In this document: positions 17,038 through 25,460 of the stretch, one piece after another
Layout: each line of letters begins with the position of its first letter
Position numbering within the stretch: the first letter of the stretch is position 1
Program-made: the position numbers and the translations under genes
Assembly: GCA_937862815.1 (NCBI GenBank)
Contig: CALMED010000042.1
Location: forward strand, 1 to 39,459
Length of the DNA: 39,459 nucleotides
Direction of reading: 5' to 3'
Source: an uncultured Chitinophagaceae bacterium
GTDB lineage: Bacteria; Bacteroidota; Bacteroidia; Chitinophagales; Chitinophagaceae
The notes under the pieces: generated by a model
Database searches by the model: none
What the model was told of the DNA's origin: nothing
The model's input: only the letters and a program-made list of their open reading frames with translations

Positions 17038-17083
17038 CATAACACAGCCTTTACGCTGGATTAACATTGCCCGGGTTCCTTTG
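17038..17083 (+). promoter_or_regulatory. Candidate Pho-box-like repeats and -7 element of TonB receptor
   Basis: Heptamers CATAACA (17038), CTTTACG (17049) and ATTAACA (17060) are spaced 11 bp apart and end 9 bp before TTCCTTTG (17076-17083), a near match to TAnnTTTG. The repeats therefore sit where the -33 element should be, which itself lacks TTG. This is the geometry expected of an activator that replaces -33 recognition. The 9-mer TTAACATTG is also present in the 16110 site. Confidence 0.45.
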
Positions 17084-17096
17084 CACCACAATTTGA

Positions 17097-19913
17097 ATGT
17101 GTATGTACAGGATCATCGGGAAACTTGCAATAACGCTTACTTTCTTACTCTTTCTTGTTCCGGCTTTCGCACAAAATATTCCGCTTAACGGTCGGGTGCT
17201 CAATCAGAAAAATGAGCCCGTTCCCGGCGCATCGGTAAAAGTGTCGGGTATTACCCGTTCTATTGCGGCAGATGTGGAAGGCCGGTTTGTGGTAACCCTT
17301 GAAGCGGGCAAGACCTATACTATAACCGTGACTGCCGTAGGTTACCAGGCGAAAGAGGTGGAAGATGTAACGGTTGGTGTTCAGGCTGATAATGTACTTA
17401 CAATTATTATGGAAGTGGCAGCCAAAGAAGTGGGTGAAATTGTGATCCGCAGTTCTGCCCGAAAGGAAAACACTTCCGGCCTGCTCAATTTCCAGAAAAA
17501 CAATATCTCACTTTCCAGCGGAATTGCAGCCGACTTCATTCGCCGGACGCCCGACCGTAATACCAGCGATGTACTGAAGCGGGTGAGCGGTACCAGTATC
17601 CAGGATAATAAGTTCGTTATTGTACGCGGATTGAGCGACCGGTACAACCAGGCTTATCTCAACAACGCGCTGATGCCCAGTTCCGAGCCCGACCAGAAAG
17701 CATTCTCCTTTGATGTAATACCGGCCGTGATGATTGACAACATCATCATAAACAAGACCGCTACGCCCGATCTTACCGGTGAGTTTGCGGGCGGCCTGGT
17801 GCAGGTCAACACACGGGATGTACCGGTGCGCAACCAGTTATCGGTTGGTTTTTCAGTGGGCTTTAATACCCAGTCAACGTTCCGTGACTTTGTAACACAG
17901 AAACGAAGCAATACCGATTGGTTTGGTTTTGATAATGGCGACCGCCGCCTGCCCGCCGGATTTCCACGTACGGTAGATTACAGAGCACTTCCCCTGGGTG
18001 ATAAAGTACGTCTTTCACAAACTTTTCCCGATGATGTGTACCTGGAACAGAACCGGACCGCACTTCCCGTGACCACCTTTACGCTGGCATGGTCCAATAC
18101 GAAGGAGTTGAAAAACAAGGGGAAATTCGGTACAATTATATCGCTGTACCACCGCCAAAGCCAGATAGCTTTCCAGGATGTGGAGCGGGCGCGTTATGAA
18201 AACCCGATCAACCGTCCACCCATCTTCACCGGATCGGAAGTACAGAACCGGTATACGGTTACATCCGGCGCCATGGCCAATTTCACCTATGTGAAGGGCA
18301 GTACTAAAGTGTCTTTCAAAAACCTGATCAACCAGCTCTACGAAGATGTTTATTTCAATCGCCTGGTTACCAACACCGGACGCTTTCAGCAAGTAGCTCT
18401 CCGTAGTTCCTTTCTCAATCAACGGACCCTCCTCAGCAACCAGCTCGAGCTGGATCAGAAGCTCACAAAATCCGGTGCCAGGCTGAACCTGAACGGTAAC
18501 TTCTCTCTCAATCATAAAACGCAGCCCGACTTTCGTACCGCTCAGTTTGTACGGTCTACACTCATACAAACCAGCCAGTTTCAGATGGATGACGACGATA
18601 CCCGCCGTTTCTTTTCCCGGTTACAGGACTACACAGCCGGTGTAAACGGGTCCATTTCCATTCCGTTTAACTTATTCGATGAAAAGCAGACGTTAAAAGT
18701 AGGTGGCTCGACACTGATCCGTTTCCGGGAATTCAGTGCCCGCAACTTTGTGTACCGTCCCACTACCACAACCACCAACCTCGAAAAACCTTATACCGAA
18801 ATATTCCGCCGTTCTAACCTCACGCTCAATGATGGTTTGTACCTCGATGAGCAGACACAAAACACCGATTTTTACTTTGGCACTTCCGTGCTCAATGGAG
18901 GCTTTGTCATGTTTGATAATAAGTTCTCCAATAAGCTACGTGCCATTTGGGGTCTCCGCACCGAACTTTTTCAGCAGGTGCTGTATACACGCGATCTCTC
19001 CCTGAAGAAAGTAATCGTTAACTCGGAGAAATGGGACCTCCTGCCTTCGCTTAACCTCACATATTCGCTCAGCAGCCAGCAGCAACTGCGCTTCGCGGTG
19101 GCCAAAACAGTGGCCCGTCCCGAATTCCGCGAAATCGCGCCTTTCCAGTTCTTTGATTATGAGGCCATCTGGGGCATCAGTGGTACGCCCGAACTGCGCC
19201 GGACATCCATCCTCAATCTGGATCTGCGCTACGAATATTATCCCAGGAGCGGCGAGGTGATTTCGTTTGGCGCCCTCCTGAAAAATTTCAATGATCCCAT
19301 TGAACTTCGGATGGACCCCGGCAGCAACGGCGACCGCTGGCTCTTCAAATACACCAATGCTGATAACGCCCTTCTTTATGGCGGAGAAGTGGAAGTGCGC
19401 AAGGGGCTCGATTTATTTCATGAGAGTCTGAAGAATTTCACTTTTATCGGCAACTTCACCTACCTGTTTTCTGAAGTAGGTCTCACAACGGAGCAGGCTG
19501 GTGGTATTAAAACGGAGCAGAACCGTCCTCTCTACGGACAGTCACCCTACCTCATCAACGCCGGCTTCCAGTACGCCTCCACCGACGGGCAGTGGAATGC
19601 CACGATTTTGTACAACCGCATTGGCCCCCGTCTCTACCTGGTAGGTGATCCGCAGGGTGCCGGCTTCTTTGATATTTATGAAAATCCCCGGAACCTGCTC
19701 GACATCCAGGTAGCGAAAAAAATACTGAAGGGCAACGGCGAAATCAAGTTTACTGCTTCCGACATTTTCAACAACCGGTTTGCTTTCTACGACAATCCTT
19801 CCAGCGATAAGAAATTCAATACGGCGTTGGGCGACCGGATCAACTATGCTTATCGCCCCGGATCAACCTATACCATCGGCTTCACCTACGATTTTAATCT
19901 CAGTAAAAAATAA
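17097..19913 (+). CDS. TonB-dependent outer-membrane receptor
   Basis: A 938-residue receptor for energy-driven import across the outer membrane. Order: signal peptide (1-26, ending PAFAQ), a carboxypeptidase-regulatory-like Ig domain (~28-110, NGRVLNQKNEPVPGASVKVS), a plug domain (~140-250) with RGLSDRYNQAYLNNALMPSS and TPDLTGEFAGGLVQVNTRD, and a 22-strand-type barrel to the C-terminus, which ends in the aromatic-rich strand YTIGFTYDFNLSKK. The start is either ATG 17097 or the one two codons later. The beta-helix lipoprotein 29 bp downstream is its probable surface partner. It is not SusC-like in sequence, and the ligand is unknown. The neighbouring PiT, DUF2490 and two-component genes make a phosphorus-related ligand plausible. 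Confidence 0.92.
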   Translation: MCMYRIIGKLAITLTFLLFLVPAFAQNIPLNGRVLNQKNEPVPGASVKVSGITRSIAADVEGRFVVTLEAGKTYTITVTAVGYQAKEVEDVTVGVQADNVLTIIMEVAAKEVGEIVIRSSARKENTSGLLNFQKNNISLSSGIAADFIRRTPDRNTSDVLKRVSGTSIQDNKFVIVRGLSDRYNQAYLNNALMPSSEPDQKAFSFDVIPAVMIDNIIINKTATPDLTGEFAGGLVQVNTRDVPVRNQLSVGFSVGFNTQSTFRDFVTQKRSNTDWFGFDNGDRRLPAGFPRTVDYRALPLGDKVRLSQTFPDDVYLEQNRTALPVTTFTLAWSNTKELKNKGKFGTIISLYHRQSQIAFQDVERARYENPINRPPIFTGSEVQNRYTVTSGAMANFTYVKGSTKVSFKNLINQLYEDVYFNRLVTNTGRFQQVALRSSFLNQRTLLSNQLELDQKLTKSGARLNLNGNFSLNHKTQPDFRTAQFVRSTLIQTSQFQMDDDDTRRFFSRLQDYTAGVNGSISIPFNLFDEKQTLKVGGSTLIRFREFSARNFVYRPTTTTTNLEKPYTEIFRRSNLTLNDGLYLDEQTQNTDFYFGTSVLNGGFVMFDNKFSNKLRAIWGLRTELFQQVLYTRDLSLKKVIVNSEKWDLLPSLNLTYSLSSQQQLRFAVAKTVARPEFREIAPFQFFDYEAIWGISGTPELRRTSILNLDLRYEYYPRSGEVISFGALLKNFNDPIELRMDPGSNGDRWLFKYTNADNALLYGGEVEVRKGLDLFHESLKNFTFIGNFTYLFSEVGLTTEQAGGIKTEQNRPLYGQSPYLINAGFQYASTDGQWNATILYNRIGPRLYLVGDPQGAGFFDIYENPRNLLDIQVAKKILKGNGEIKFTASDIFNNRFAFYDNPSSDKKFNTALGDRINYAYRPGSTYTIGFTYDFNLSKK

Positions 19914-19942
19914 ATCATAAAAGACCATTCAAAACAAAGTAT

Positions 19943-21316
19943 ATGAATACCATCAAGCAGTTTTCGCTTTTTGCACTCGCCGTTCTCTTCCTCAGTTCCT
20001 GCATCAAGGTGAACATTGAGGATAACACCGGTGGATCCGGCGGCGGTACCAACCAGGACGATCCCAATGTAACCCGTGTGCTGCAGGGTTCTTACGAGCG
20101 TAACATAACGCTCGATGGCGGAAAGTACACCATGAAGGGTTATGTTTATTTTCAGGCAGGAACCACACTCCGTATTCCTGAAGGTACCATCCTTGTAAGT
20201 GATATTGCACAGAAAGGAGCTATCATCATTGAACGGGGAGCAAAAATCGAAGCCCTGGGTTCTGCCACCCGGCCCATCATTTTCACGTCCGGTAATACCC
20301 CCGGCAACCGCAAGCGGGGCGACTGGGGTGGTATCATCCTGCTGGGTAATGCGCCCACCAACCGTCCCCTTTCTCCGGCTCCCCTTATTGAAGGAGGTGT
20401 AGACCGCCGCTATGGTGGTTCCAACCCCGATGACAACAGCGGTACCATGCGCTATTGCCGCATCGAATGGGCCGGTATTGCAGCCGAACCCGGTTCTGAG
20501 ATCAACGGTCTTACCACCGGTGGTGTTGGCCGCGGTACCGTTCTGGAATACATCCAGGTTTCTTATGGCAATGATGATGCTTTCGAATTCTTTGGAGGCA
20601 ATCACAATGCCAAATACCTTGTAGCTTATGCCACCTCGGATGATGACCTCGATTTTGACTTTGGCTACAATGGTAATATTCAGTTTGCCATCGTTCAGCG
20701 CCGTCCCGAAATTGCCGATACCGATGCCGGTAATGGTGTAGAAAGTGATAACGATGGCTCTGGCACCTTCGCTTCTCCCCGCACCCGTCCGGTACTGTCC
20801 AACATCACCTGGATCGGTCCCAATGGCGCTCCCAACACGGAGGCGAATATCAACTTTGCCAACCGCTGGCGCCGGAATTCCCAGTTTGTCGTACGTAACT
20901 CCATCATGATGGGCTTCCCGCAGGCTGGATTCTCGATCGAAAGCCGCCGCAGTGCAGAAGCATACCTGGCCGACTCTTCGATTTTTGAAAATAACCTGGT
21001 TCATGCTGTGGCGAATCCTTACCGTTCCTCGGATACAGCAGCACAAAACGTGATCTCCAGCGCAGCGCTCCGCACCCGGGCTGAAGCACGTAACAACACA
21101 ACCTATGCCAACGCCGGAGATATACAGTTGGAGGCTCCGTTTAATTTCGATGCACCCAACTACCTTCCCAGAGCCGGTTCGCCTGCATTGAGCGGTGCCA
21201 GCTTCACCGGCCTGCCTTCTTTCTTCCAGGTAGTTACCTACCGGGGTGGTGTTAGCGCAGCCGATAACTGGCTGGCCAACTGGACCAGCTTTACGCCGCA
21301 GACAAACGTATATTAA
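19943..21316 (+). CDS. Surface lipoprotein, right-handed beta-helix type, TonB-receptor partner
   Basis: A 457-residue lipoprotein with lipobox LFLSSC (Cys20) and a short Gly/Ser linker. The body reads like a parallel beta-helix: repeated short strand-and-turn units such as YVYFQAGTTLRIPEGTILVS and RPIIFTSGNTPGNRKRGDWG, then NDDAFEFFGGNHNAKYLVA and ESDNDGSGTFASPRTRP with many Asp, Asn and Gly. This family is widespread in Bacteroidota beside TonB-dependent receptors and is often mislabelled multidrug transporter. It follows the receptor gene by 29 bp and is closed by a strong terminator, so the two form an operon. It may capture a ligand, or bind calcium through its Asp-rich turns. The exact role is unknown. 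Confidence 0.82.
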   Translation: MNTIKQFSLFALAVLFLSSCIKVNIEDNTGGSGGGTNQDDPNVTRVLQGSYERNITLDGGKYTMKGYVYFQAGTTLRIPEGTILVSDIAQKGAIIIERGAKIEALGSATRPIIFTSGNTPGNRKRGDWGGIILLGNAPTNRPLSPAPLIEGGVDRRYGGSNPDDNSGTMRYCRIEWAGIAAEPGSEINGLTTGGVGRGTVLEYIQVSYGNDDAFEFFGGNHNAKYLVAYATSDDDLDFDFGYNGNIQFAIVQRRPEIADTDAGNGVESDNDGSGTFASPRTRPVLSNITWIGPNGAPNTEANINFANRWRRNSQFVVRNSIMMGFPQAGFSIESRRSAEAYLADSSIFENNLVHAVANPYRSSDTAAQNVISSAALRTRAEARNNTTYANAGDIQLEAPFNFDAPNYLPRAGSPALSGASFTGLPSFFQVVTYRGGVSAADNWLANWTSFTPQTNVY

Positions 21317-21332
21317 CGTATAATTTTATCGT

Positions 21333-21365
21333 AAAAGAGGTCACAGCTCCTGTGACCTCTTTTTT
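21333..21365 (+). terminator. Strong intrinsic terminator of the TonB receptor operon
   Basis: AAAAGAGGTCACAG (21333-21346) and CTGTGACCTCTTTT (21350-21363) form a perfect 14-bp stem with a 3-nt loop, ending in a T-run. It starts 16 bp after the lipoprotein stop. Confidence 0.92.
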
Positions 21366-21602
21366 ATGTAACAATCGTAGCCGAAGCTTTTTAAAAGAGG
21401 GGATGAGCGGACATGTTCAACTTTGTTGAAAATCATTTTTGTAAATAAGTCGAGAGCTTTAACCGGAATGGTTGTATCCTGTATATCGCTATTTGTTTTC
21501 AGGTTTTCTTCCGGGTTGTTAATGAATGGATCTGTTACCGCTAAGCAGCTTCGGAACTGCTTATTTTTGACAGGTCAAATACAGGTTTTTTAAATCAAGG
21601 TT
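21366..21602 (+). other. AT-rich intergenic region with promoter for the small lipoprotein
   Basis: This 237-bp stretch has no credible gene. The only clear signal is TATTTTTG at 21562-21569, a perfect -7 element 33 bp before the lipoprotein ATG. No TTG is present 19 bp upstream of it. Nothing else was recognised. Confidence 0.5.
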
Positions 21603-22109
21603 ATGAAGTGGAGTTTGCCTTTTTTATTGATTGTTTTGCTGGTGGGTTGTGCCGATGCCCCGCAACAGAAAGAAGCGCCGGTAACGCAACCCGATATCAG
21701 GGTACAGACCGGGCTGGGTGTATTCCCTGCCCTGCGGGAAACCGACAGTGTACAGGTGTTGTTTTATAAAAATCCCTTTGGTACGGATTCTCTCCGCTAC
21801 TACCGGTTCTTTACCTATCTGCCAACCAATGAAACGGCGGTACTGGATCTCATCAAAGCGGCGCTGGATACGGCCGTTGTGGGGATGGAGCAAAAAAAAT
21901 GTCGCTCCGAAGGAAAGATCTACCTGTTGCAAAAGGGGGAGATCCTCAAAACGGTTTATTTCAATCTCCGGCCCGGAAGCTGTAATCACTTGTATTTTAT
22001 CAAGGATGGGGTCTTTTATTATCTGCCGGTATCGGCTGAACTGGAAACACTCCTGCTGCAGCTGAAAAAGCAGGCTCGGGAACCACGTGCTGGAGAGGTG
22101 GAGGAATGA
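21603..22109 (+). CDS. Small putative lipoprotein, function unknown
   Basis: A 168-residue protein with a lipoprotein signal (MKWSLPFLLIVLLVGC, lipid-modified Cys16) and a linker rich in Gln, Pro and Ala. The compact mature domain has alternating strands and one long helix (ETAVLDLIKAALDTAVVGME). Two cysteines in KKCRSEGK and RPGSCNHLYF could form a disulphide. No family was recognised. It stands alone on the plus strand between the TonB receptor operon and the minus-strand amidohydrolase, with its own -7 element. Anchoring in the outer membrane facing the periplasm is likely. Confidence 0.78.
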   Translation: MKWSLPFLLIVLLVGCADAPQQKEAPVTQPDIRVQTGLGVFPALRETDSVQVLFYKNPFGTDSLRYYRFFTYLPTNETAVLDLIKAALDTAVVGMEQKKCRSEGKIYLLQKGEILKTVYFNLRPGSCNHLYFIKDGVFYYLPVSAELETLLLQLKKQAREPRAGEVEE

Positions 22110-22236
22110 ACGTATTCTTAACAAAAACTTGATATGTCCGTAACAACCGGCTTACGTGGCTGCCTGAAATTTGAATAACTTTTCCTTAAGCAAGTATCCT
22201 TTATCACTGCCTCCTGTTCCCAGGGGGCATCTCTTT

Positions 22237-23496
22237 TTACCAGAGCAGTTCACCTTGTTTTACCCGCAGATGAATGCGGAACAAGGCGGAGAAATCCTGC
22301 AGCGGGTTGTTGTTTAACACCAGGAAACTGGCTTCATAGCCTTCCTGCAGGTATCCTATTTTCCGCTGGGGGAAGATCACACGGGGTGTTGTTACACTCC
22401 ACATTTTCAGCAGTTCGAGGTTGGTGTATACGCCCAGTCCAAACAGGTATTCCATTTCCGTACGGGCTGTCTTATTGTAGCTGTCACAGGCAACCGTAAC
22501 AGGAATGTGGTGCTGCTTCATGCGTTGCAGGTTCCGGATCTGTACTTTTCTTCGCTGGGCATAACGGCTGCTGTCTGTTTCCACCAGTTCGGTTTCGCTG
22601 AGGGAATAGGTGGCATCGGCGTGTGCCCCTTTGCGTTTCATCAGGCGCAGTGTCGTATGCGGAATCAGGTAGTAACCGGCATCGTAGCCCTCCTTCCAGC
22701 GTACCTGGTAACCGGGCAGGTGATTGATCTCGGAAACACCTGCCTTGAGGGCGTTTCGGAGATCGGCCGGCGTTTCAACGTGACAGCTTACATCCAGGCC
22801 GGCTGCACGTGCTTTTTTTACTATGGCGGGCAGCAGTTTAGGGGACAGACCTTTTTTTCCGTTAAACAGGGTGTCGTTTTTCCGGAGTATAAATTCCTCA
22901 CTGTACAGCAGGTATGCTTTTATGAAAGCAGGCTTCCCGGCCAGTATAAACGGCCATTTTTTTTCCAGGTCTGCAGCTGTATTGATGATGTAGTAGGCAT
23001 GGCCTTCCAGGCTCCGTTCCGTCCACCCCGGTATGGATTTCCGGTAGATCGTCTGCAGCAGGTACCTGTACAATCCTTCGGGGTGTCCGCCCGATGCCGT
23101 TAGCCCTCCGTTGGCGTATACAACATCCACGCTGCGGGGATGGTTGATTTTTCCGGCCAGGCGGCTGGTGGTAAAAGGGATGCTGTTGGGGTTCTTGATG
23201 TAAAAGATTCCATCAGCCAGATACCGTTCGATGAAAACATCCGCGTCCAGTTCTACGTCCGGTGAATGGTTGTGTGCTTCTCCAAAAGGTGGGATCACAA
23301 ACCGTCCGTTAAGATCCACCACGGTGTCTATCCGGGCAGGTGGCTGCCGGGTAAGGATGCCATCAACTGAAAAAAAATCGGTGTTGATGAATCTGTTTCC
23401 GTCAAACCAGGACCCTCTTTTCCAGTGAACCGTCGCTTGCTGGGCAGCAACTGTCCATTGCAGGCAAACCAATGTGAGGATGATGATCAGACGCAT
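22237..23496 (-). CDS. Exported amidohydrolase-family protein
   Basis: A 419-residue metal-dependent hydrolase with a signal peptide (MRLIIILTLVCLQWTVAA). The first metal motif is present as AHNH (His75 and His77). Later family positions are met by CHVETP, EINHLPG and ACDSYNK, supplying the usual strand-5 His, strand-6 His and strand-8 Asp. The C-terminus (GYLQEGYEASFLVLNNNPLQ) is the typical closing beta-sandwich of imidazolonepropionase/prolidase-like amidohydrolases. Substrate unknown; export suggests a periplasmic peptide or cyclic amide. The start at 23496 removes six poor residues from the longer frame. It follows the histidine kinase gene by 20 bp and may be co-transcribed. Confidence 0.87.
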   Translation of the reverse strand: MRLIIILTLVCLQWTVAAQQATVHWKRGSWFDGNRFINTDFFSVDGILTRQPPARIDTVVDLNGRFVIPPFGEAHNHSPDVELDADVFIERYLADGIFYIKNPNSIPFTTSRLAGKINHPRSVDVVYANGGLTASGGHPEGLYRYLLQTIYRKSIPGWTERSLEGHAYYIINTAADLEKKWPFILAGKPAFIKAYLLYSEEFILRKNDTLFNGKKGLSPKLLPAIVKKARAAGLDVSCHVETPADLRNALKAGVSEINHLPGYQVRWKEGYDAGYYLIPHTTLRLMKRKGAHADATYSLSETELVETDSSRYAQRRKVQIRNLQRMKQHHIPVTVACDSYNKTARTEMEYLFGLGVYTNLELLKMWSVTTPRVIFPQRKIGYLQEGYEASFLVLNNNPLQDFSALFRIHLRVKQGELLW

Positions 23497-23516
23497 GGTA
23501 CAAAGGGGCTGCAAAG

Positions 23517-24563
23517 TTACTTTTTCGGTTCCAGTGTAAAACCAAAGGTAGTGCCCACATCAATCCGGCTGCGTACATGAATCCGGTGGCCATGCGCTTC
23601 GATGATGTGTTTGCAGATAGACAGCCCCAGGCCGCTGCCTCCTTCTTTCCGGCTGCGGGCCAGGTCGGTGCGGTAAAAGCGCTCGAAAATGCGGGAGAGG
23701 TGCTCTTCCGCGATGCCGTGCCCGTCGTCGCTGATTTCAATCAGCACCTGTCTGTCATCGGTTTTGTAGCAGCTGAAGATAATATGTCCGCCCTGCCGGC
23801 CGTATTTAATGGCATTGTCCACCAGGTTGAAGAGTACCATCCGTATTTTTTCTTTATCGGCATGAACAACCACTGGCGTTTCGCATCCTTTTTTTATGGA
23901 GGTGCGGATAAAGCGGTCTGCACATTTCAGGGAGAGGGCCTCAAAAACTTCCTGGATCAGCTCCTGTATGATGAAGTTTTCCCGGAAGAGCTGCTGTTCG
24001 CCGCTTTCCAGCCGGGAGATCTCGTCGAGGTCCTCAATCAGGCTGGCCAGCCGTTCGATGTTGCGGGAGGCGTTGGACAGGAATTTTTTAGCCAGTTCTT
24101 CCTGTTGCATGGCTCCGCTGAGCAGGGTGTCGATGTAGCCTTGTATGGCAAAAACAGGCGTTTTGAGTTCGTGGCTGAGGTTCTGCAGAAACTCTTTCCG
24201 GTATTGCTCGGTTTGTCGCAGGCGTTCCACTTCCTGCTTTTTCTGTTCGGCCCACTGTTCCACCTCGCGGCTCACTTCCTCCAGGCTTTTTTCGGGGAGC
24301 ACCGACTGGTAAAAGACTTCTTCCCGCTTGGTGGCTTTTGTCTGGGAGATAAACTTATAGATCAGTTTAATGCGCCGGTAGATGAACCGATCGGTAAAAT
24401 AGCGGATCAGCAGGTAGCTGATGAGAAAGAGGACTGCAAAGCTGATCAGGGCGGTTGCAATGCTTTCGCCAAAGAAGTAAATAGCAACGCCAACCAGCAG
24501 GGAAATAGTGCCTGCATTGATGGCGGCAATCTGAACGGGTGTGATGTTGCGTGTGTTGAGCAT
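23517..24563 (-). CDS. PhoR-like sensor histidine kinase
   Basis: A 348-residue membrane kinase. Two adjacent N-terminal helices (~15-30 and ~36-56) with almost no periplasmic loop are followed by a coiled-coil linker and the HisKA domain with NLSHELKTPVFAIQGY (phospho-acceptor His131). The ATPase domain has N-box NLVDNAIKYG, G1 DDGHGI, F-box FERFYR and G2 GGSGLGLSI. The short loop between the helices argues against direct sensing of an external ligand and resembles PhoR, which reads the state of the transporter. The start at 24563 (MLNTRNITP) is preferred; a longer frame would run into the response-regulator gene. It follows that gene by 52 bp. Confidence 0.92.
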   Translation of the reverse strand: MLNTRNITPVQIAAINAGTISLLVGVAIYFFGESIATALISFAVLFLISYLLIRYFTDRFIYRRIKLIYKFISQTKATKREEVFYQSVLPEKSLEEVSREVEQWAEQKKQEVERLRQTEQYRKEFLQNLSHELKTPVFAIQGYIDTLLSGAMQQEELAKKFLSNASRNIERLASLIEDLDEISRLESGEQQLFRENFIIQELIQEVFEALSLKCADRFIRTSIKKGCETPVVVHADKEKIRMVLFNLVDNAIKYGRQGGHIIFSCYKTDDRQVLIEISDDGHGIAEEHLSRIFERFYRTDLARSRKEGGSGLGLSICKHIIEAHGHRIHVRSRIDVGTTFGFTLEPKK

Positions 24564-24615
24564 CTGCTGACGAGGCCGTGGTTCCGCAGCGGCGGAACGA
24601 AGATAGAACGCAGAT

Positions 24616-25299
24616 TTAACTGCCCCACTCAAACTTATACCCAACCCCTTTAACGGTTTTGATGCAGTCTACATCCAGCTTCTGGCGGATCTTACGGATG
24701 TGCACATCAATGGTACGGTCGCCCACGATTACATCGGCCCCCCACACCTGGCTCAGAATTTCATGGCGCAGGTACACCCGGCCGGGCTTGGATGCCAGCA
24801 GAGCCAGCAGCTCAAATTCTTTTTTGGCGAGAATGATTTCCTGGTCCTTGTATCGGACGATATACTGGTCTTTGTCTATCAGGATATCCCCTACTTTAAT
24901 CACGGACTCGTCGTCCCGGAAGGTGCGCCGGAACAATGCGTTCACCCGGCTCAGGAACACTTTGGGACTGATGGGCTTGGTTACATAATCATCGGCTCCC
25001 ATTTCCAGGCCCTTCACATGGCTGGTTTCATCGCTGAGCGCCGTAAGGATGATGATAAGCGTTTGAGTAAATTCGGGTTGCCTGCGGAGAATCTGGCACA
25101 CTTCCATGCCGGTTTTCCGGGGCATCATTACGTCCAGCACGATGAGGTCGGGTTGTTCTTTCCGGGCTTTTTCCAGGGCCTCATCGCCGTCTTTTGCCCG
25201 GATTACCGTATACCCTTCGGCCGTGAGGTTGTAATCGAGTATTTCGAGGATATCGGGTTCGTCGTCGGCAATGAGAATTTTCTTGCTCTTGGCTTCCAT
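24616..25299 (-). CDS. OmpR/PhoB-family response regulator
   Basis: A 227-residue two-domain regulator. The receiver domain (1-120) has acidic pair Asp12/Asp13, phospho-acceptor Asp56 in LIVLDVMMP, and the conserved Lys in DYVTKPI near 109. The winged-helix DNA-binding domain (~130-227) has ELLALLASKPGRVYLRHEIL and the recognition segment VGDRTIDVHIRKIRQKLD. It pairs with the kinase gene downstream. The closest well-known relatives are PhoB/PhoP, and the phosphate-linked neighbours and candidate boxes support a phosphate role, though this is inference. A perfect -7 box lies at 25316-25323 and a repeat resembling the other candidate Pho sites at 25355-25372. Confidence 0.93.
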   Translation of the reverse strand: MEAKSKKILIADDEPDILEILDYNLTAEGYTVIRAKDGDEALEKARKEQPDLIVLDVMMPRKTGMEVCQILRRQPEFTQTLIIILTALSDETSHVKGLEMGADDYVTKPISPKVFLSRVNALFRRTFRDDESVIKVGDILIDKDQYIVRYKDQEIILAKKEFELLALLASKPGRVYLRHEILSQVWGADVIVGDRTIDVHIRKIRQKLDVDCIKTVKGVGYKFEWGS

Positions 25300-25315
25300 C
25301 GGAAAGGTATTGCTG

Positions 25316-25323
25316 CAAAATTA
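25316..25323 (-). promoter_or_regulatory. -7 element for the two-component operon
   Basis: The minus strand reads TAATTTTG, a perfect TAnnTTTG, 16 bp before the response-regulator start codon. It predicts a leader of about 11 nt. No TTG is found at the -33 distance. Confidence 0.55.
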
Positions 25324-25354
25324 GAGGGCAGCCTGCATGACCTGCCCGCAACAA

Positions 25355-25372
25355 TATTATAAAATTGTTAAC
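25355..25372 (-). promoter_or_regulatory. Candidate Pho-box-like repeat upstream of response regulator
   Basis: On the minus strand GTTAACA, a 4-bp spacer ATTT, and TATAATA form two heptamers 11 bp apart, comparable with CTTAATA-ATTT-CTTAACA at 16099-16116. It lies about 30 bp upstream of the -7 box and could mediate autoregulation. The second half is weak. Confidence 0.3.
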
Positions 25373-25447
25373 GAGTTTCCCGTTGAAAACAGCCCGTTTG
25401 GGGTTGGTATGCTGTTCCCGGCCCCATGCTGCTAAGTAAATTGACGC

Positions 25448-25455
25448 TACTTTTG
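25448..25455 (+). promoter_or_regulatory. -7 element abutting the start codon of the 729-residue protein
   Basis: TACTTTTG is a perfect TAnnTTTG and ends only 5 bp before the ATG at 25461, so transcription should begin at or within a few bases of the start codon. The -33 element is weak (CATG at the 19-bp distance). Confidence 0.55.
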
Positions 25456-25460
25456 CAGGT

